Of a DNA stretch of 64,000 nucleotides, positions 18,132 to 27,136 are shown piece by piece. Origin of the DNA: Nonomuraea endophytica. Its GTDB lineage: Bacteria; Actinomycetota; Actinomycetes; Streptosporangiales; Streptosporangiaceae. Location: positions 2,735 to 66,734 of the forward strand of contig NZ_JACHIN010000022.1 in NCBI RefSeq assembly GCF_014203235.1, given 5' to 3'. The notes under the pieces were generated by a model. That model worked only from the letters and a program-made list of their open reading frames with translations. It was not told where the DNA came from and searched no databases. Position 1 is the stretch's first letter. Each line of letters opens with the position of its first letter. The position numbers and the translations under genes were made by a program.

Positions 18132-18479
18132 TCAGAGCAACTTCCGCAGCCGCAGGAGGTCTCCGAAGCTGGCGTCCACCTTGACCCGCCCGCCCAGCAA
18201 CGCCCTGGCCAGGTCGAGCTCGCCCTCGACCAGCGCGATCAGGTCGTCACTGGTGATGGTCAGCTTCACGTCGGCCTCCTTGCCGTCGGCCGGAGGCTCC
18301 TGCGTGAACGGGTCCAGGCCGTCGTGGCTGAGCCGGCCGTAGAAGACGACGTCGAGGTCGGAGACACGGCAGCTGACCGTCCGCTCGACGACGTGCTTGG
18401 CGCGGTCCTCGTCGCTGATCTCGTCGAAATTGGCGACGAGCTTGGCCAGAGCGGCCCGGCACTCCTCGACGCTTGCCAT
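18132..18479 (-). CDS. SCP2 sterol-binding domain protein
   Basis: 115 residues: a single SCP2-like fold (VSCRVSDLDVVFYGRLSHDGLDPF, VKLTITSDDLIALVEGELDLARALLGGRVKVDASF). The family binds hydrophobic ligands in a tunnel, and its role in actinobacteria is not established. ATG 18479 has GAAAGGA upstream. Homologues commonly neighbour tlyA. A -10-like TACGGT lies upstream on the minus strand. Confidence 0.8.
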   Translation of the reverse strand: MASVEECRAALAKLVANFDEISDEDRAKHVVERTVSCRVSDLDVVFYGRLSHDGLDPFTQEPPADGKEADVKLTITSDDLIALVEGELDLARALLGGRVKVDASFGDLLRLRKLL

Positions 18480-18593
18480 GGATGCGCTTCCTTTCTCCCC
18501 ACTGACACGGACCGTAGCGTTCCATACGACTGCATAACGTGTGACACGCCTGCCGAGGTGCCGGGTGTCGGCGCCAGGCGTTACGGTCGTGTC

Positions 18594-18752
18594 ATGACTG
18601 AGATCCCGGAGGGGGCGGGCGACGAGCGGGTCGACGCCGTTCTCGCAGGTCTGGAGCGTCTGTCCGGGCTGCCCGTGGGCGAGCACGCCGCCGTCTACGA
18701 CGACGCGTACGCCGGGCTGGAGGAGACCCTCGCCGCGATGGACGAGCAGTGA
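18594..18752 (+). CDS. Small conserved protein upstream of tlyA, probably leaderless
   Basis: A 52-residue acidic helical protein (DERVDAVLAGLERLSGLPVGEHAAVYDDAY) of a type seen before tlyA in actinobacteria; function unknown. There is no ribosome-binding site. A -10-like TACGGT (18582-18587) ends six bases before ATG 18594, so the transcript probably begins at or very near the start codon. The stop overlaps the tlyA start as GTGA. Confidence 0.65.
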   Translation: MTEIPEGAGDERVDAVLAGLERLSGLPVGEHAAVYDDAYAGLEETLAAMDEQ

Positions 18753-19561
18753 GCCGACGCGTCCGGCTCGACAGCGAGCTCGTACGGCGCGGCCTGGCCC
18801 GCTCCCGCGAACAGGCGGCCCAGCTCATCGAGGCCGGCCGGGTCAGCGTGGGCGGACAGGTCGCGGGCAAGGCGGCCACCCAGGTCGACACCGCCGCCGC
18901 CATCGTCGTGGCCGAGTCGCCCGACGGCCCCGACTACGTCTCGCGCGGCGCCCACAAACTCCTCGGCGCGCTGGAGGCCTTCAAGGCGCTGAGCGTCGAG
19001 GGCCGCCGCTGCCTCGACGCCGGTGCCTCCACCGGCGGCTTCACCGACGTGCTGCTGCGCCACGGCGCCGCCCACGTCCTGGCCGTGGACGTCGGCTACG
19101 GCCAGCTCGCCTGGTCGCTGCGGACCGACGAGCGCGTCACCGTCATGGAACGCGTCAACGTGCGCGACCTGACGCCCGACATGGTCGGCGAGGCCCCCAC
19201 CCTGATCGTCGGCGACCTGTCGTTCATCTCGCTGCGGCTCGTGCTGCCCGCGCTGGCCGCCGTGGCCGCGCCCGCCGCCGACTTCGTCATGCTGGTCAAG
19301 CCGCAGTTCGAGGTGGGCAAGGAGCGCGTCGGCGCCGGCGGCGTGGTCCGCGATCCCGCGCTGCGCGCGCAGGCGGTCCGCGACGCGGCCGCCAAGGCAC
19401 AGGACATAGGTTTGGCGGTGCGCGGCGTCACGGCCAGCCCGCTGCCGGGACCGTCGGGAAATGTCGAATACCTGCTCTGGCTGGGCAAGGGGGAGGGCGA
19501 GCCGCCGGTCGCCAACCTCGACACCGAGATCCAGCGCGCCGTAGAAGAAGGGCCCCAATGA
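18749..19561 (+). CDS. tlyA: TlyA-family rRNA 2'-O-methyltransferase
   Basis: 270 residues: an N-terminal S4 RNA-binding domain (VRLDSELVRRGLARSREQAAQLIEAGRVSV) and an FtsJ-like methyltransferase domain (SRGAHKLLGALEAF, CLDAGASTGGFTDVLL as SAM site, KPQFEVGKE). In mycobacteria TlyA methylates 16S and 23S rRNA and gives capreomycin sensitivity. GTG 18749 is coupled to the small upstream gene; the stop overlaps nadK. Confidence 0.92.
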   Translation: MSRRVRLDSELVRRGLARSREQAAQLIEAGRVSVGGQVAGKAATQVDTAAAIVVAESPDGPDYVSRGAHKLLGALEAFKALSVEGRRCLDAGASTGGFTDVLLRHGAAHVLAVDVGYGQLAWSLRTDERVTVMERVNVRDLTPDMVGEAPTLIVGDLSFISLRLVLPALAAVAAPAADFVMLVKPQFEVGKERVGAGGVVRDPALRAQAVRDAAAKAQDIGLAVRGVTASPLPGPSGNVEYLLWLGKGEGEPPVANLDTEIQRAVEEGPQ

Positions 19562-20457
19562 ACCGGACCGTTCTGGTCACCGTGCACACCGGGCGCGGCG
19601 CCGCCGTCGAGAGCGCCCGCCTGGTCGTCAACCGCCTGGTCGACGCCGGGATCACCGTGCGCGTGCTGGAGCAGGAGGCCGTGGAGATCGGCTGCGTCGG
19701 CGCCGAGGTGGTGCCGTGCGACCCCGGCGCGGCCAAGGACGCCGAAGTGATGATCGTCCTGGGCGGCGACGGCTCGCTGCTGCGCTCGGCCGAACTGGCC
19801 CGCTCGGCCGGCACCCCGCTGTTCGGCGTCAACCTCGGTCACGTGGGCTTCCTGGCCGAGGCCGAGGTCGACGACCTGGCCGCCGCCGTCGACAGCGTCG
19901 TCGCCGGGAACTACGACGTCGAGGAGCGCATGACCATCGACGTGCTCGCCCGGCTCAACGGCCAGGTCATCGCCGACACGTGGGCGCTCAACGAGGCCAC
20001 CGTCGAAAAGCGCGAGCGCATGCTGGAGGTCGTGGCCGAGGTCGACGGCCGCCCGCTGTCGCGCTGGGGCTGCGACGGCGTCATCTGCGCCACCCCGACC
20101 GGCTCCACCGCCTACGCCTTCTCCGCCGGCGGCCCCGTCGTCTGGCCGGAGGTGGAGGCGCTGCTCATGGTGCCGATCAGCGCCCACGCCCTGTTCGCCA
20201 AGCCCCTGGTCGTCTCGCCGCGCGCCACCCTCGCCGTCGAGATCCTGCCCGGCACGCCGGGCGGCGTGCTCTGGTGCGACGGCCGCCGCCGCTTCGACCT
20301 GCCGACCGGCACCCGCGTCGAGGTCCGCCGCGGCGAGCACCCGGTGCGCGTGGCCCGCCTGCACGGCATCGACAGCACCGGCGCGCCGTTCACCGACAGG
20401 CTGGTCGCCAAGTTCGAACTTCCCGTGCAGGGGTGGCGCGGAAGGGTGCGTCCCTGA
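19558..20457 (+). CDS. nadK: NAD kinase
   Basis: 299 residues. The GGDGS motif is in VMIVLGGDGSLLRSAELA, followed by GVNLGHVGFLAE, the NE motif (WALNEATVEK) and CATPTGSTAYAFSAGGP. It phosphorylates NAD to NADP in the cytosol, feeding reductive metabolism; zwf elsewhere in this window uses the product. ATG 19558 overlaps the tlyA stop by four bases. Confidence 0.93.
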   Translation: MNRTVLVTVHTGRGAAVESARLVVNRLVDAGITVRVLEQEAVEIGCVGAEVVPCDPGAAKDAEVMIVLGGDGSLLRSAELARSAGTPLFGVNLGHVGFLAEAEVDDLAAAVDSVVAGNYDVEERMTIDVLARLNGQVIADTWALNEATVEKRERMLEVVAEVDGRPLSRWGCDGVICATPTGSTAYAFSAGGPVVWPEVEALLMVPISAHALFAKPLVVSPRATLAVEILPGTPGGVLWCDGRRRFDLPTGTRVEVRRGEHPVRVARLHGIDSTGAPFTDRLVAKFELPVQGWRGRVRP

Positions 20458-20490
20458 GTCAATTGGCTCAGGAGCGCGTAGGATCGCTTG

Positions 20491-20504
20491 CGCACGTGTG
20501 TTCG
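20491..20504. promoter_or_regulatory. Candidate SOS (LexA) box upstream of recN
   Basis: CGCACGTGTGTTCG matches the actinobacterial SOS consensus CGAAC-N4-GTTCG at nine of ten fixed bases. It is 60 bases upstream of the recN start, a normal place for LexA control, and recN is a frequent SOS gene. The mismatch lowers certainty. Confidence 0.45.
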
Positions 20505-20563
20505 GACAGTGGGCTCCGAAGCCGGGTGCGACCGTAAAACGCAGGCAGCGACAGGAGTGGCCG

Positions 20564-22276
20564 GTGCGACCCAGGGTCGAAGAGGTCCGCATCCAGGGGC
20601 TGGGTGTCATCGACGAGGCCGTTCTCGAGCTCTCGCCGGGATTCAACGTGGTCACCGGCGAGACCGGAGCGGGCAAGACCATGGTCGTCACCGGGCTCGG
20701 CCTGCTGTTCGGCGGCCGTGCCGACCCGTCGCGCATCCGCCCCGGATCCGACAAGGCGACCGTCGAGGGCACGCTGGTCATCGAGGCCGGCGGCCGCGTC
20801 GGCCAGCAGGTCGAGGACATCGGCGGCGAGGTCGAGGACGGCGAGCTGATCATCTCGCGCACCGTCTCGGCCGAAGGCCGCTCGCGTGCCTGGCTGGGCG
20901 GGCGCACCGTCCCCGTCGGCACGCTCACCTACCTGGCCGACGACCTGGTGGCCGTGCACGGGCAGATGGACCAGCAGCGCCTCCTGCAGCCGGCCAGGCA
21001 GCGCGCCGCGCTCGACCGCTATGCCGGCGACGATCTGGTCAAGCCGCTGCGGGCGTACTCGCAGGCGTACAAGCGGCACAAGCAGGTGGCCGCGCTGCTG
21101 GAGGAGCTGACGACCCGGGCGCGCGAGCGCGCCCAGGAGGCCGACCTGCTGCGCTTCGGCCTGGAGGAGATCGAGAAGGTCGACCCCAAGCCCGGCGAGG
21201 ACGTCGAGCTGCGCGCGGAGGAGGAGCGGCTCTCGCACGCCGACGCGCTGCGCACCGCGGCCACCGGCGCCCACACGGCGCTGCTCGGCGACCCGATGGA
21301 GTCCGCCGACGGCACCCACGACGTGATCTCGCTGCTGGGCGAGGCCCGCTCGGCGGTCGAGGGCGTGCGCGACTTCGACGCGCAGCTCGCCCAGGTGGCC
21401 GACCGGCTGGCCGAGGCGGGCTACCTCATCTCCGACGTGGCCACCGACCTGGCCGCCTACGCGGAGTCGATCGAGGCCGATCCGGCCAGGCTGGCGATCG
21501 TGCAGGAGCGCCGCTCGCAGCTGACCGGCCTGATCCGTAAATACGCCGAAGACAGCGCCGGACTGCTGGCCTGGGCGCAGCAGTCCTCGGCGCGGCTGAC
21601 CGAGCTCGAAGGCGACGACGAGCGCATCGACGAGCTCACCCGCGAGCACGACGAGCTGACCGAGCGGCTCACCGAGCTGGCCGCCGAGCTGACCAGGGTG
21701 CGCGAGGCCGCCGCCGAGCGCTTCGGCGAGGCCGTCACCGAGGAGCTCACCGCGCTGGCCATGCCGCACGCCCGCGTGGTCGTGCAGCTCTCCCGGAGCG
21801 CCGAGTTCGGCCCCGAGGGCGTCGACGAGGTCGAGCTGCGCATGGCCGCGCACCCGGCCGCGCCGCCGCTGCCCCTGAACAAGGGCGCATCCGGCGGCGA
21901 GCTCAGCCGCGTCATGCTCGCCATCGAGGTCGTCTTCGCCGGCGCCGACCCCGTGCCCACCTTCGTCTTCGACGAGGTCGACGCGGGCGTGGGCGGCAAG
22001 GCCGCGGTCGAGATCGGCCGCCGCCTGGCCAGGCTCGCCCGCACCGCCCAGGTCATCGTCGTCACCCACCTCCCGCAGGTGGCCGCCTTCGCCGATCAGC
22101 ATCTCGTCGTGGAGAAGGCCAGTGACGGCAGCGTCGTGCGCAGCGGCGTCGTCACGCTCAACCACGAGGGCCGCGTACGCGAGCTCTCGCGCATGCTGGC
22201 AGGCCTGGAAGATTCCGAGCTGGGCAGGGCCCATGCGGAAGAATTGCTCGGGCTCGCCGCTGCCGACTCTGCGTGA
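20564..22276 (+). CDS. recN: DNA repair protein RecN
   Basis: 570 residues, SMC-like. Walker A (VVTGETGAGKTMVV) is near the N terminus, there are two long coiled-coil stretches, and the signature (ASGGELSRVMLAIEVV) and Walker B (PTFVFDEVDAGVGGKAA) are at the C-terminal end. It works in double-strand break repair, holding DNA ends. GTG 20564 has AGGAG six bases upstream; the frame is open from 20498. Confidence 0.93.
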   Translation: MRPRVEEVRIQGLGVIDEAVLELSPGFNVVTGETGAGKTMVVTGLGLLFGGRADPSRIRPGSDKATVEGTLVIEAGGRVGQQVEDIGGEVEDGELIISRTVSAEGRSRAWLGGRTVPVGTLTYLADDLVAVHGQMDQQRLLQPARQRAALDRYAGDDLVKPLRAYSQAYKRHKQVAALLEELTTRARERAQEADLLRFGLEEIEKVDPKPGEDVELRAEEERLSHADALRTAATGAHTALLGDPMESADGTHDVISLLGEARSAVEGVRDFDAQLAQVADRLAEAGYLISDVATDLAAYAESIEADPARLAIVQERRSQLTGLIRKYAEDSAGLLAWAQQSSARLTELEGDDERIDELTREHDELTERLTELAAELTRVREAAAERFGEAVTEELTALAMPHARVVVQLSRSAEFGPEGVDEVELRMAAHPAAPPLPLNKGASGGELSRVMLAIEVVFAGADPVPTFVFDEVDAGVGGKAAVEIGRRLARLARTAQVIVVTHLPQVAAFADQHLVVEKASDGSVVRSGVVTLNHEGRVRELSRMLAGLEDSELGRAHAEELLGLAAADSA

Positions 22277-22339
22277 CATATCAGACACGCCGCGCAGTGC
22301 GTGGCCCCCGGGCTCTCCGGCTCTGGCAGGATGGTCTTG

Positions 22340-23536
22340 ATGAAGGTACCGGGGAACAAGTTGCCGGGCCTCCGCGGCAGGAAGGTCGGTGACCTTCCCG
22401 GCCTCACGGCAGTGGCGAGAATCGACCGGCGGACGAAGAGGCTAACCAAGCGCCTCCGGCCGGGGGAAATTGCGATTATCGACCATGTTGACGTGGACCG
22501 GGTCAGCGCGGAGGCACTCGTCGCGTGCGGTGCCGCCGCCGTGGTCAACGTCGCGGCGGGCATCAGCGGGCGCTACCCCAACCTGGGTCCGCAGATCCTG
22601 ATCGAGGCCGGCATCCCGTTCGTCGACAACGCCACGCCCGAGCTGTTCGAGCGGGTGTCCGACGGCGAACCGGTCCGCGTCTGCGACGGGATCGTCTACG
22701 TCGGCGAGGAGATGGTCGGCAAGGGCGACGTCGCGACCGAGGAGACCGTCGAGGCCGCCATGGCCGAGGCACGAGCCGGACTTTCCGTGCAGATTGAGGC
22801 TTTCGCCGTCAACACGATGGAGTACGTTCGTGGTGAGGGCAGGCTTCTCATCGACGGAGTCGGCGTGCCGGAGATCCGCACCCCCATCGAGGGCAGGCAC
22901 GTTCTCATCGTTGTGCGTGGATACCACTACAAAGAGGACATCGCCACGCTCCGGCCGTACATCCGCGAATACCGCCCCGTCCTCGTCGGCGTCGACGGCG
23001 GCGCGGACGCGCTCCTGGAGGCCGGATACCTGCCCGACGTGATCGTCGGCGACTTCGACTCCGTCTCCACCAAGGCCCTCACCTGCGGCGCCGAGCTCAT
23101 CGTGCACGCCTACCGCGACGGCCGCGCGCCCGGCCTGGAGCGCGTGCACCAGCTCGGCCGCGAGGCCGTCATCTTCCCCGCCACCGGCACCAGCGAGGAC
23201 ATCGCCATGCTCCTGGCCGACGACAAGGGCGCCGAGCTCATCGTCGCCGTCGGCACCCACTGGACGCTGGAGGAGTTCCTCGACAAGGGGCGCTCCGGCA
23301 TGGCCAGCACCTTCCTCACCCGGTTGCGCATCGGCAGCAAGCTCATCGACGCCAAGGGCGTGAGCCGGCTCTACCGCAGCCGCATCTCCACGCAGCAGCT
23401 GCTGCTGCTGGTGGGCACCGCGCTCGTCACGATGGGGGTCGCCCTGTTCAGCTCGCCCATCGGGCAGACCTGGCTCAACGGCCAGCAAGACCTTTGGAAC
23501 GCCTTCATCTTCTGGCTGGTCGGACTTTTCTCGTGA
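22340..23536 (+). CDS. steA: SteA-like cytokinetic protein
   Basis: 398 residues. It matches the Rv1697/SteA family: an N-terminal region (IDRRTKRLTKRLRPGEIAII), a thiamine-pyrophosphokinase-like fold (VLVGVDGGADALLEAGYLPDVIVGDFDS), and two transmembrane segments at the C terminus. In Corynebacterium SteA works with SteB in septation. Coupling to the next gene (Rv1698 family, the SteB type) supports this. ATG 22340 is a reasonable start, with ATG 22331 as alternative. Confidence 0.85.
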   Translation: MKVPGNKLPGLRGRKVGDLPGLTAVARIDRRTKRLTKRLRPGEIAIIDHVDVDRVSAEALVACGAAAVVNVAAGISGRYPNLGPQILIEAGIPFVDNATPELFERVSDGEPVRVCDGIVYVGEEMVGKGDVATEETVEAAMAEARAGLSVQIEAFAVNTMEYVRGEGRLLIDGVGVPEIRTPIEGRHVLIVVRGYHYKEDIATLRPYIREYRPVLVGVDGGADALLEAGYLPDVIVGDFDSVSTKALTCGAELIVHAYRDGRAPGLERVHQLGREAVIFPATGTSEDIAMLLADDKGAELIVAVGTHWTLEEFLDKGRSGMASTFLTRLRIGSKLIDAKGVSRLYRSRISTQQLLLLVGTALVTMGVALFSSPIGQTWLNGQQDLWNAFIFWLVGLFS

Positions 23537-24510
23537 TCGATTTTCGCTATCACCTCGTCTCCATCGTCGCCATCTTTCTCGCGCTGGCGGTCGGCATCGT
23601 CATGGGCACCACGCTGCTGCAGAATCCGGCCATCCAGGTGGCCAAGCAGACCACGGACGGGCTGATCAAGAACAACAGCGAGCTGCGCGCCGAGAAGGAC
23701 GACCTGGCCCGGCGCCAGGCCGGCAACGACTCCTTCGTCAAGGACATGACCCCGGTGCTGGCCCTGGTGGCGGGCGGGCTCAGCGGCCAGCGGGTGCTGC
23801 TGGTCGACACGCCCGGCTCCACCGCCACCCTGCGCGAGGCGCAGCAGCAGGTGCTCGACCAGGCCGGCGCGACCGTCGGCCAGCGGGTGACGATCACCGA
23901 CAAGTTCCTCGCCCTCGACAGCGAGGCCGTCCTCGACGGCCTGGCGACCCAGCTCCAGCCCGCCGGCCTCACCTACACCGCCGGCGCGAGCGTCTACGAC
24001 AAGGTCGCCCAGCTCCTGGCCGCCACGCTGACCACCGCCGACCCCACCCAGGCGGGCACCGCCGACACCGAGACCGCCGCCGTGCTGGCCGCGTTCGAGA
24101 AGGGCGGCTTCATCAGCGTCGAAGGCGACGTCGACAAGCGCGCCACGCTCGCGGTGGTGTTCGCGCCGGACAAGCCCTTCGAGGGCGAGCGCGCCGAGGC
24201 GCAGGCGGGCGCGCTCGTCTCCCTCGCCGCCGGCCTCGACGCCGGGAGCAGGGGAGCGCTCATCGCGGGCAGCACGACCGCGGTGGCCCCCGGCGGCGTC
24301 ATCACCGAACTGCGCGACTCCGGCGACATCGGCCAGCGGGTCTCCAGCATCGACACCCTCGACATGCCCGCCGGCCGCGTCGTCAGCGTCTACGCCCTGC
24401 GCGAGCAGATCGCCGGCCGGGCCGGCCAATACGGCATCGGCACCGGCGTGACCGACTTCCAGCCGCCGGTGCCCAGTCCCACCCCCGTCCCCACCTCGTC
24501 AGGGAGCTGA
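23533..24510 (+). CDS. MctB/SteB-type copper transporter family protein
   Basis: 325 residues with one N-terminal membrane segment (YHLVSIVAIFLALAVGIVMG), a short coiled coil (NNSELRAEKDDLARRQ) and an extracytoplasmic domain, ending in a Pro-rich tail. Members have been described as an outer-membrane copper protein (MctB) and as a SteA division partner (SteB). Its pairing with steA here favours the second role. GTG 23533 overlaps the steA stop as GTGA. Confidence 0.82.
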   Translation: MIDFRYHLVSIVAIFLALAVGIVMGTTLLQNPAIQVAKQTTDGLIKNNSELRAEKDDLARRQAGNDSFVKDMTPVLALVAGGLSGQRVLLVDTPGSTATLREAQQQVLDQAGATVGQRVTITDKFLALDSEAVLDGLATQLQPAGLTYTAGASVYDKVAQLLAATLTTADPTQAGTADTETAAVLAAFEKGGFISVEGDVDKRATLAVVFAPDKPFEGERAEAQAGALVSLAAGLDAGSRGALIAGSTTAVAPGGVITELRDSGDIGQRVSSIDTLDMPAGRVVSVYALREQIAGRAGQYGIGTGVTDFQPPVPSPTPVPTSSGS

Positions 24511-24513
24511 ACC

Positions 24514-25413
24514 ATGGCCCGTGCCCTGCTGTGCGCGCTCGCCGGAGCCGCGCTCGGCGCCGTCGCCGCCCGCGCCGCCTACTCCGCCTTCACCTCGCGG
24601 GTGGCCGAGGCTCCCGAGAAGACGGCCACGCCGTCCGGCGAGGTCGTGGCGGCGGGCGGGCTCGGCGCCGCCGCCACCTGGACCAGGAGCAACCACCGCG
24701 GCGAGCCGATCACCCTGCTCGAAGGCCCCGCGTTCGTGGCGGGCGCGGGCGCCGCCGCCGCGCTCGCCCCCGGCCTCGATCCCCGCGTACGGCTGGCCGC
24801 CCTCCTGGCCGGAGCCGGCAGCGGCGCGCTGGGCGCCTACGACGACCTCTACGGCAGCACCTCGTCCAAGGGCTTCAAGGGCCACCTCAGCGCCCTGGCC
24901 AAGGGCGAGGTGACCAGCGGCGCGGTCAAGATCCTCGGCATCGGCGCCACCGGCCTGGCCGCCGCCGCGCTCGTCTCCCGCGGCCCCCTCGACACGCTCG
25001 CCAACGGCGCCACCATCGCCGGCGCCGCCAACCTGGCCAACCTGTTCGACCTGCGGCCCGGCCGGGCCATCAAGGTCGCGCTGCTGACCGGCGGCCCGCT
25101 GCTGGCCGCCTCGCTGCTGCGCGGCTCCCCGGCGGGCGCGGCGCTGGCCGCGGTCCCGCTGGGCGCCGCCGCCGCGCTGCTGCCCGACGACCTGGGCGAG
25201 CGCGCCATGCTCGGCGACGCCGGGGCCAACGCCCTGGGCGCCCTGCTCGGCCTGGCCGCCGTCACCACGCTCGGCCGCCCGGGACGGCTGGCCGTGCTCG
25301 GCACCGTCGCCGTCCTGACCGCCGCCTCGGAGAAGGTCTCCTTCACCAAGGTCATCGCGGGCAACCCGGTGCTCCACCGCATCGACATGCTCGGCCGCCG
25401 CCCCGCCCCGTGA
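24514..25413 (+). CDS. MraY/WecA-like membrane glycosyl-phosphate transferase
   Basis: 299 residues, very hydrophobic, about eight to ten membrane segments. Family motifs are degenerate but visible: GAYDDLYGS (the DD pair), NLANLFDLRPGRAIK (NxxN-LxDxxxG) and MLGDAGANALGALLG. It probably moves a sugar-phosphate onto a polyprenyl carrier. Its position between mctB and a MurJ-like flippase points to an envelope polymer. Three bases separate it from mctB. Confidence 0.75.
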   Translation: MARALLCALAGAALGAVAARAAYSAFTSRVAEAPEKTATPSGEVVAAGGLGAAATWTRSNHRGEPITLLEGPAFVAGAGAAAALAPGLDPRVRLAALLAGAGSGALGAYDDLYGSTSSKGFKGHLSALAKGEVTSGAVKILGIGATGLAAAALVSRGPLDTLANGATIAGAANLANLFDLRPGRAIKVALLTGGPLLAASLLRGSPAGAALAAVPLGAAAALLPDDLGERAMLGDAGANALGALLGLAAVTTLGRPGRLAVLGTVAVLTAASEKVSFTKVIAGNPVLHRIDMLGRRPAP

Positions 25414-27110
25414 CCGGACGGCTGGCGCGGGGCGTCGCGGGCGGCGCGGTTCTGATCGGCGCGATCACGATCCTCGCGCGCATCACCGGCTTCGCCAAGC
25501 AGTACGTCTTCGCCCAGACCGTCGGCACCGGCTGCCTGTCCACCGCCTACTTCACCGCCAACCAGATCCCCAACATCGTCTTCGAGGTGGTGGTCGGGGG
25601 AGCGCTGGCCGGAATGGTCGTCCCTGTCCTCGCGGGCGCCGCCGCCCGCGCCCGCCCGTGGGGCGAGCCGCCGCTGGAGGAACCCGACTCCCCCGAGGCC
25701 GCCCGTGGCGCCCAGGCCGTGGCGCCCTCACCCGTCGAAGCCCACGCCTACGTGAGCCGCGTCTCCTCGGCGCTGCTCACCTGGGTGCTGGTCGTGCTGG
25801 TCCCGCTGGCCGTCGCCGTCGCGCTGCTGGCGGGCCCCATCGCCGGGCTCTTCTACGGCTCCGCGCTCCCGCCGTGCGAGGTCGAGGCCGTGCGGGCCGT
25901 CACCGCGGACATGCTGGTCGTCTTCGCCCCCCAGATTCCCCTGTACGGCGTGGCCGTCGTCCTCTACGGCGTCCTCCAGGCGCACAAGCGCTTCGCCGGA
26001 CCCGCCGTCGCGCCGCTGGTGTCCAGCATCGTGGTGATCGCCGCCTACCTGGTCTTCGTCCCGGTCAGCGGCGGCACGAGCACGCCGGTCAGCCCGCTCG
26101 ACCCGGGCGAGACCGTGCTGGCCGTCGGGACCAGCCTGGGCGTGCTCGCGCTCGTGCTCACCGTCGCCGGGCCCGCTCTGCGGCTCGGGCTCCGGTGGCG
26201 GCCCACGCTGCGCTTCCCCGACGGCGTGGCCGCGCAGGTGCGCGGGCTGGCGTTCGCCGGGATCGCCGGGTTGCTGGCCCAGCAGGCGGCCATGGTCGTG
26301 GTGCTGTACCTGTCCAACGGGATCGGCGTGGGGGCGATCGCGGTCTACAACTACGCGTGGGCGATCTACCTGGTGCCTTACGCGGTGCTGGCCGTACCCA
26401 TCGCGACCAGTGCTTTTCCCGGGCTGTCCGCGCGGGCGGAGAGCGGCGACGAGGCGGGTTTCGCGGGCCTGGCCGCGCGCACGACGCGGGCGGTCGTGCT
26501 GGTGTCGGGGCTCGCGGCGGGGGCGCTGGCGGCGATGTCCGGGCCGGGCGCGGAGGTGTTCCTGCTGGGGTCGGAGTCCGCGGTGCCGCACGCGCAGTTC
26601 GCGCGGACGATCGCGCTGTTCGCGCCGGGCCTGATCGGGTACGGGCTGATCGCGCACCTGAGCCGGGTGCTGTACGCGGCGGGCAAGGGCCGGGAGGCGG
26701 CCGCCGGGACCGTGGCCGGTTGGCTGGTGGTGATGGCGGCGCAGGCCGGGTTCGTGCTGGTGCTGCCGGACGGGTGGGAGATCGCCGGGATGGCGCTCGG
26801 GATGAGCGTGGGGATGACCGTGGGCGGGATCTGGCTGCTGGTGGCGGTGCTGCGGGCGCGTGGCGGGGCGGCGGCCGCCGGGCTGGTCAGGGCGGCGTTC
26901 GCGGCGGTGGCCGGAGGGGCGGCGGGATTCCTGGCGGGCGCGTGGGCGGCGGGACTGGTCGGCGCCGAAGGACTGTGGCCCCGGCTGGGAGCCACGGTGC
27001 TGGGCGGGGCGGTCGCGATCGTGGCGGGGGCCGCGGTGGCGGCGCTGCTGGACCGCGACGACGCCCACGCCCTGGCCGCGATGGCCACGCGGCGTCGAGC
27101 GGACCGGTAA
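25410..27110 (+). CDS. MurJ-like lipid II / polysaccharide flippase
   Basis: 566 residues with about 14 membrane segments and the MVF pattern (ILARITGFAKQYVFAQTVG, AYFTANQIPNIVFEVVVGGAL). It belongs to the MOP superfamily and probably flips a lipid-linked sugar made with its neighbours. A linker of about 50 hydrophilic residues (RPWGEPPLEEPDSPEAARG) interrupts the second and third segments. GTG 25410 overlaps the previous stop. Confidence 0.82.
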   Translation: MTGRLARGVAGGAVLIGAITILARITGFAKQYVFAQTVGTGCLSTAYFTANQIPNIVFEVVVGGALAGMVVPVLAGAAARARPWGEPPLEEPDSPEAARGAQAVAPSPVEAHAYVSRVSSALLTWVLVVLVPLAVAVALLAGPIAGLFYGSALPPCEVEAVRAVTADMLVVFAPQIPLYGVAVVLYGVLQAHKRFAGPAVAPLVSSIVVIAAYLVFVPVSGGTSTPVSPLDPGETVLAVGTSLGVLALVLTVAGPALRLGLRWRPTLRFPDGVAAQVRGLAFAGIAGLLAQQAAMVVVLYLSNGIGVGAIAVYNYAWAIYLVPYAVLAVPIATSAFPGLSARAESGDEAGFAGLAARTTRAVVLVSGLAAGALAAMSGPGAEVFLLGSESAVPHAQFARTIALFAPGLIGYGLIAHLSRVLYAAGKGREAAAGTVAGWLVVMAAQAGFVLVLPDGWEIAGMALGMSVGMTVGGIWLLVAVLRARGGAAAAGLVRAAFAAVAGGAAGFLAGAWAAGLVGAEGLWPRLGATVLGGAVAIVAGAAVAALLDRDDAHALAAMATRRRADR

Positions 27111-27136
27111 TGCGGATGGTTGAGAGGAGAAGCGGC

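Noticed and set aside
19096..20928. 610-residue minus-strand frame opposite tlyA-nadK-recN
   Set aside because: Mixed low-complexity segments with no continuity of protein character. Antisense shadow.
22096..22563. 155-residue minus-strand frame across the recN-steA junction
   Set aside because: No start signal or domain. It overlaps two well-supported genes.
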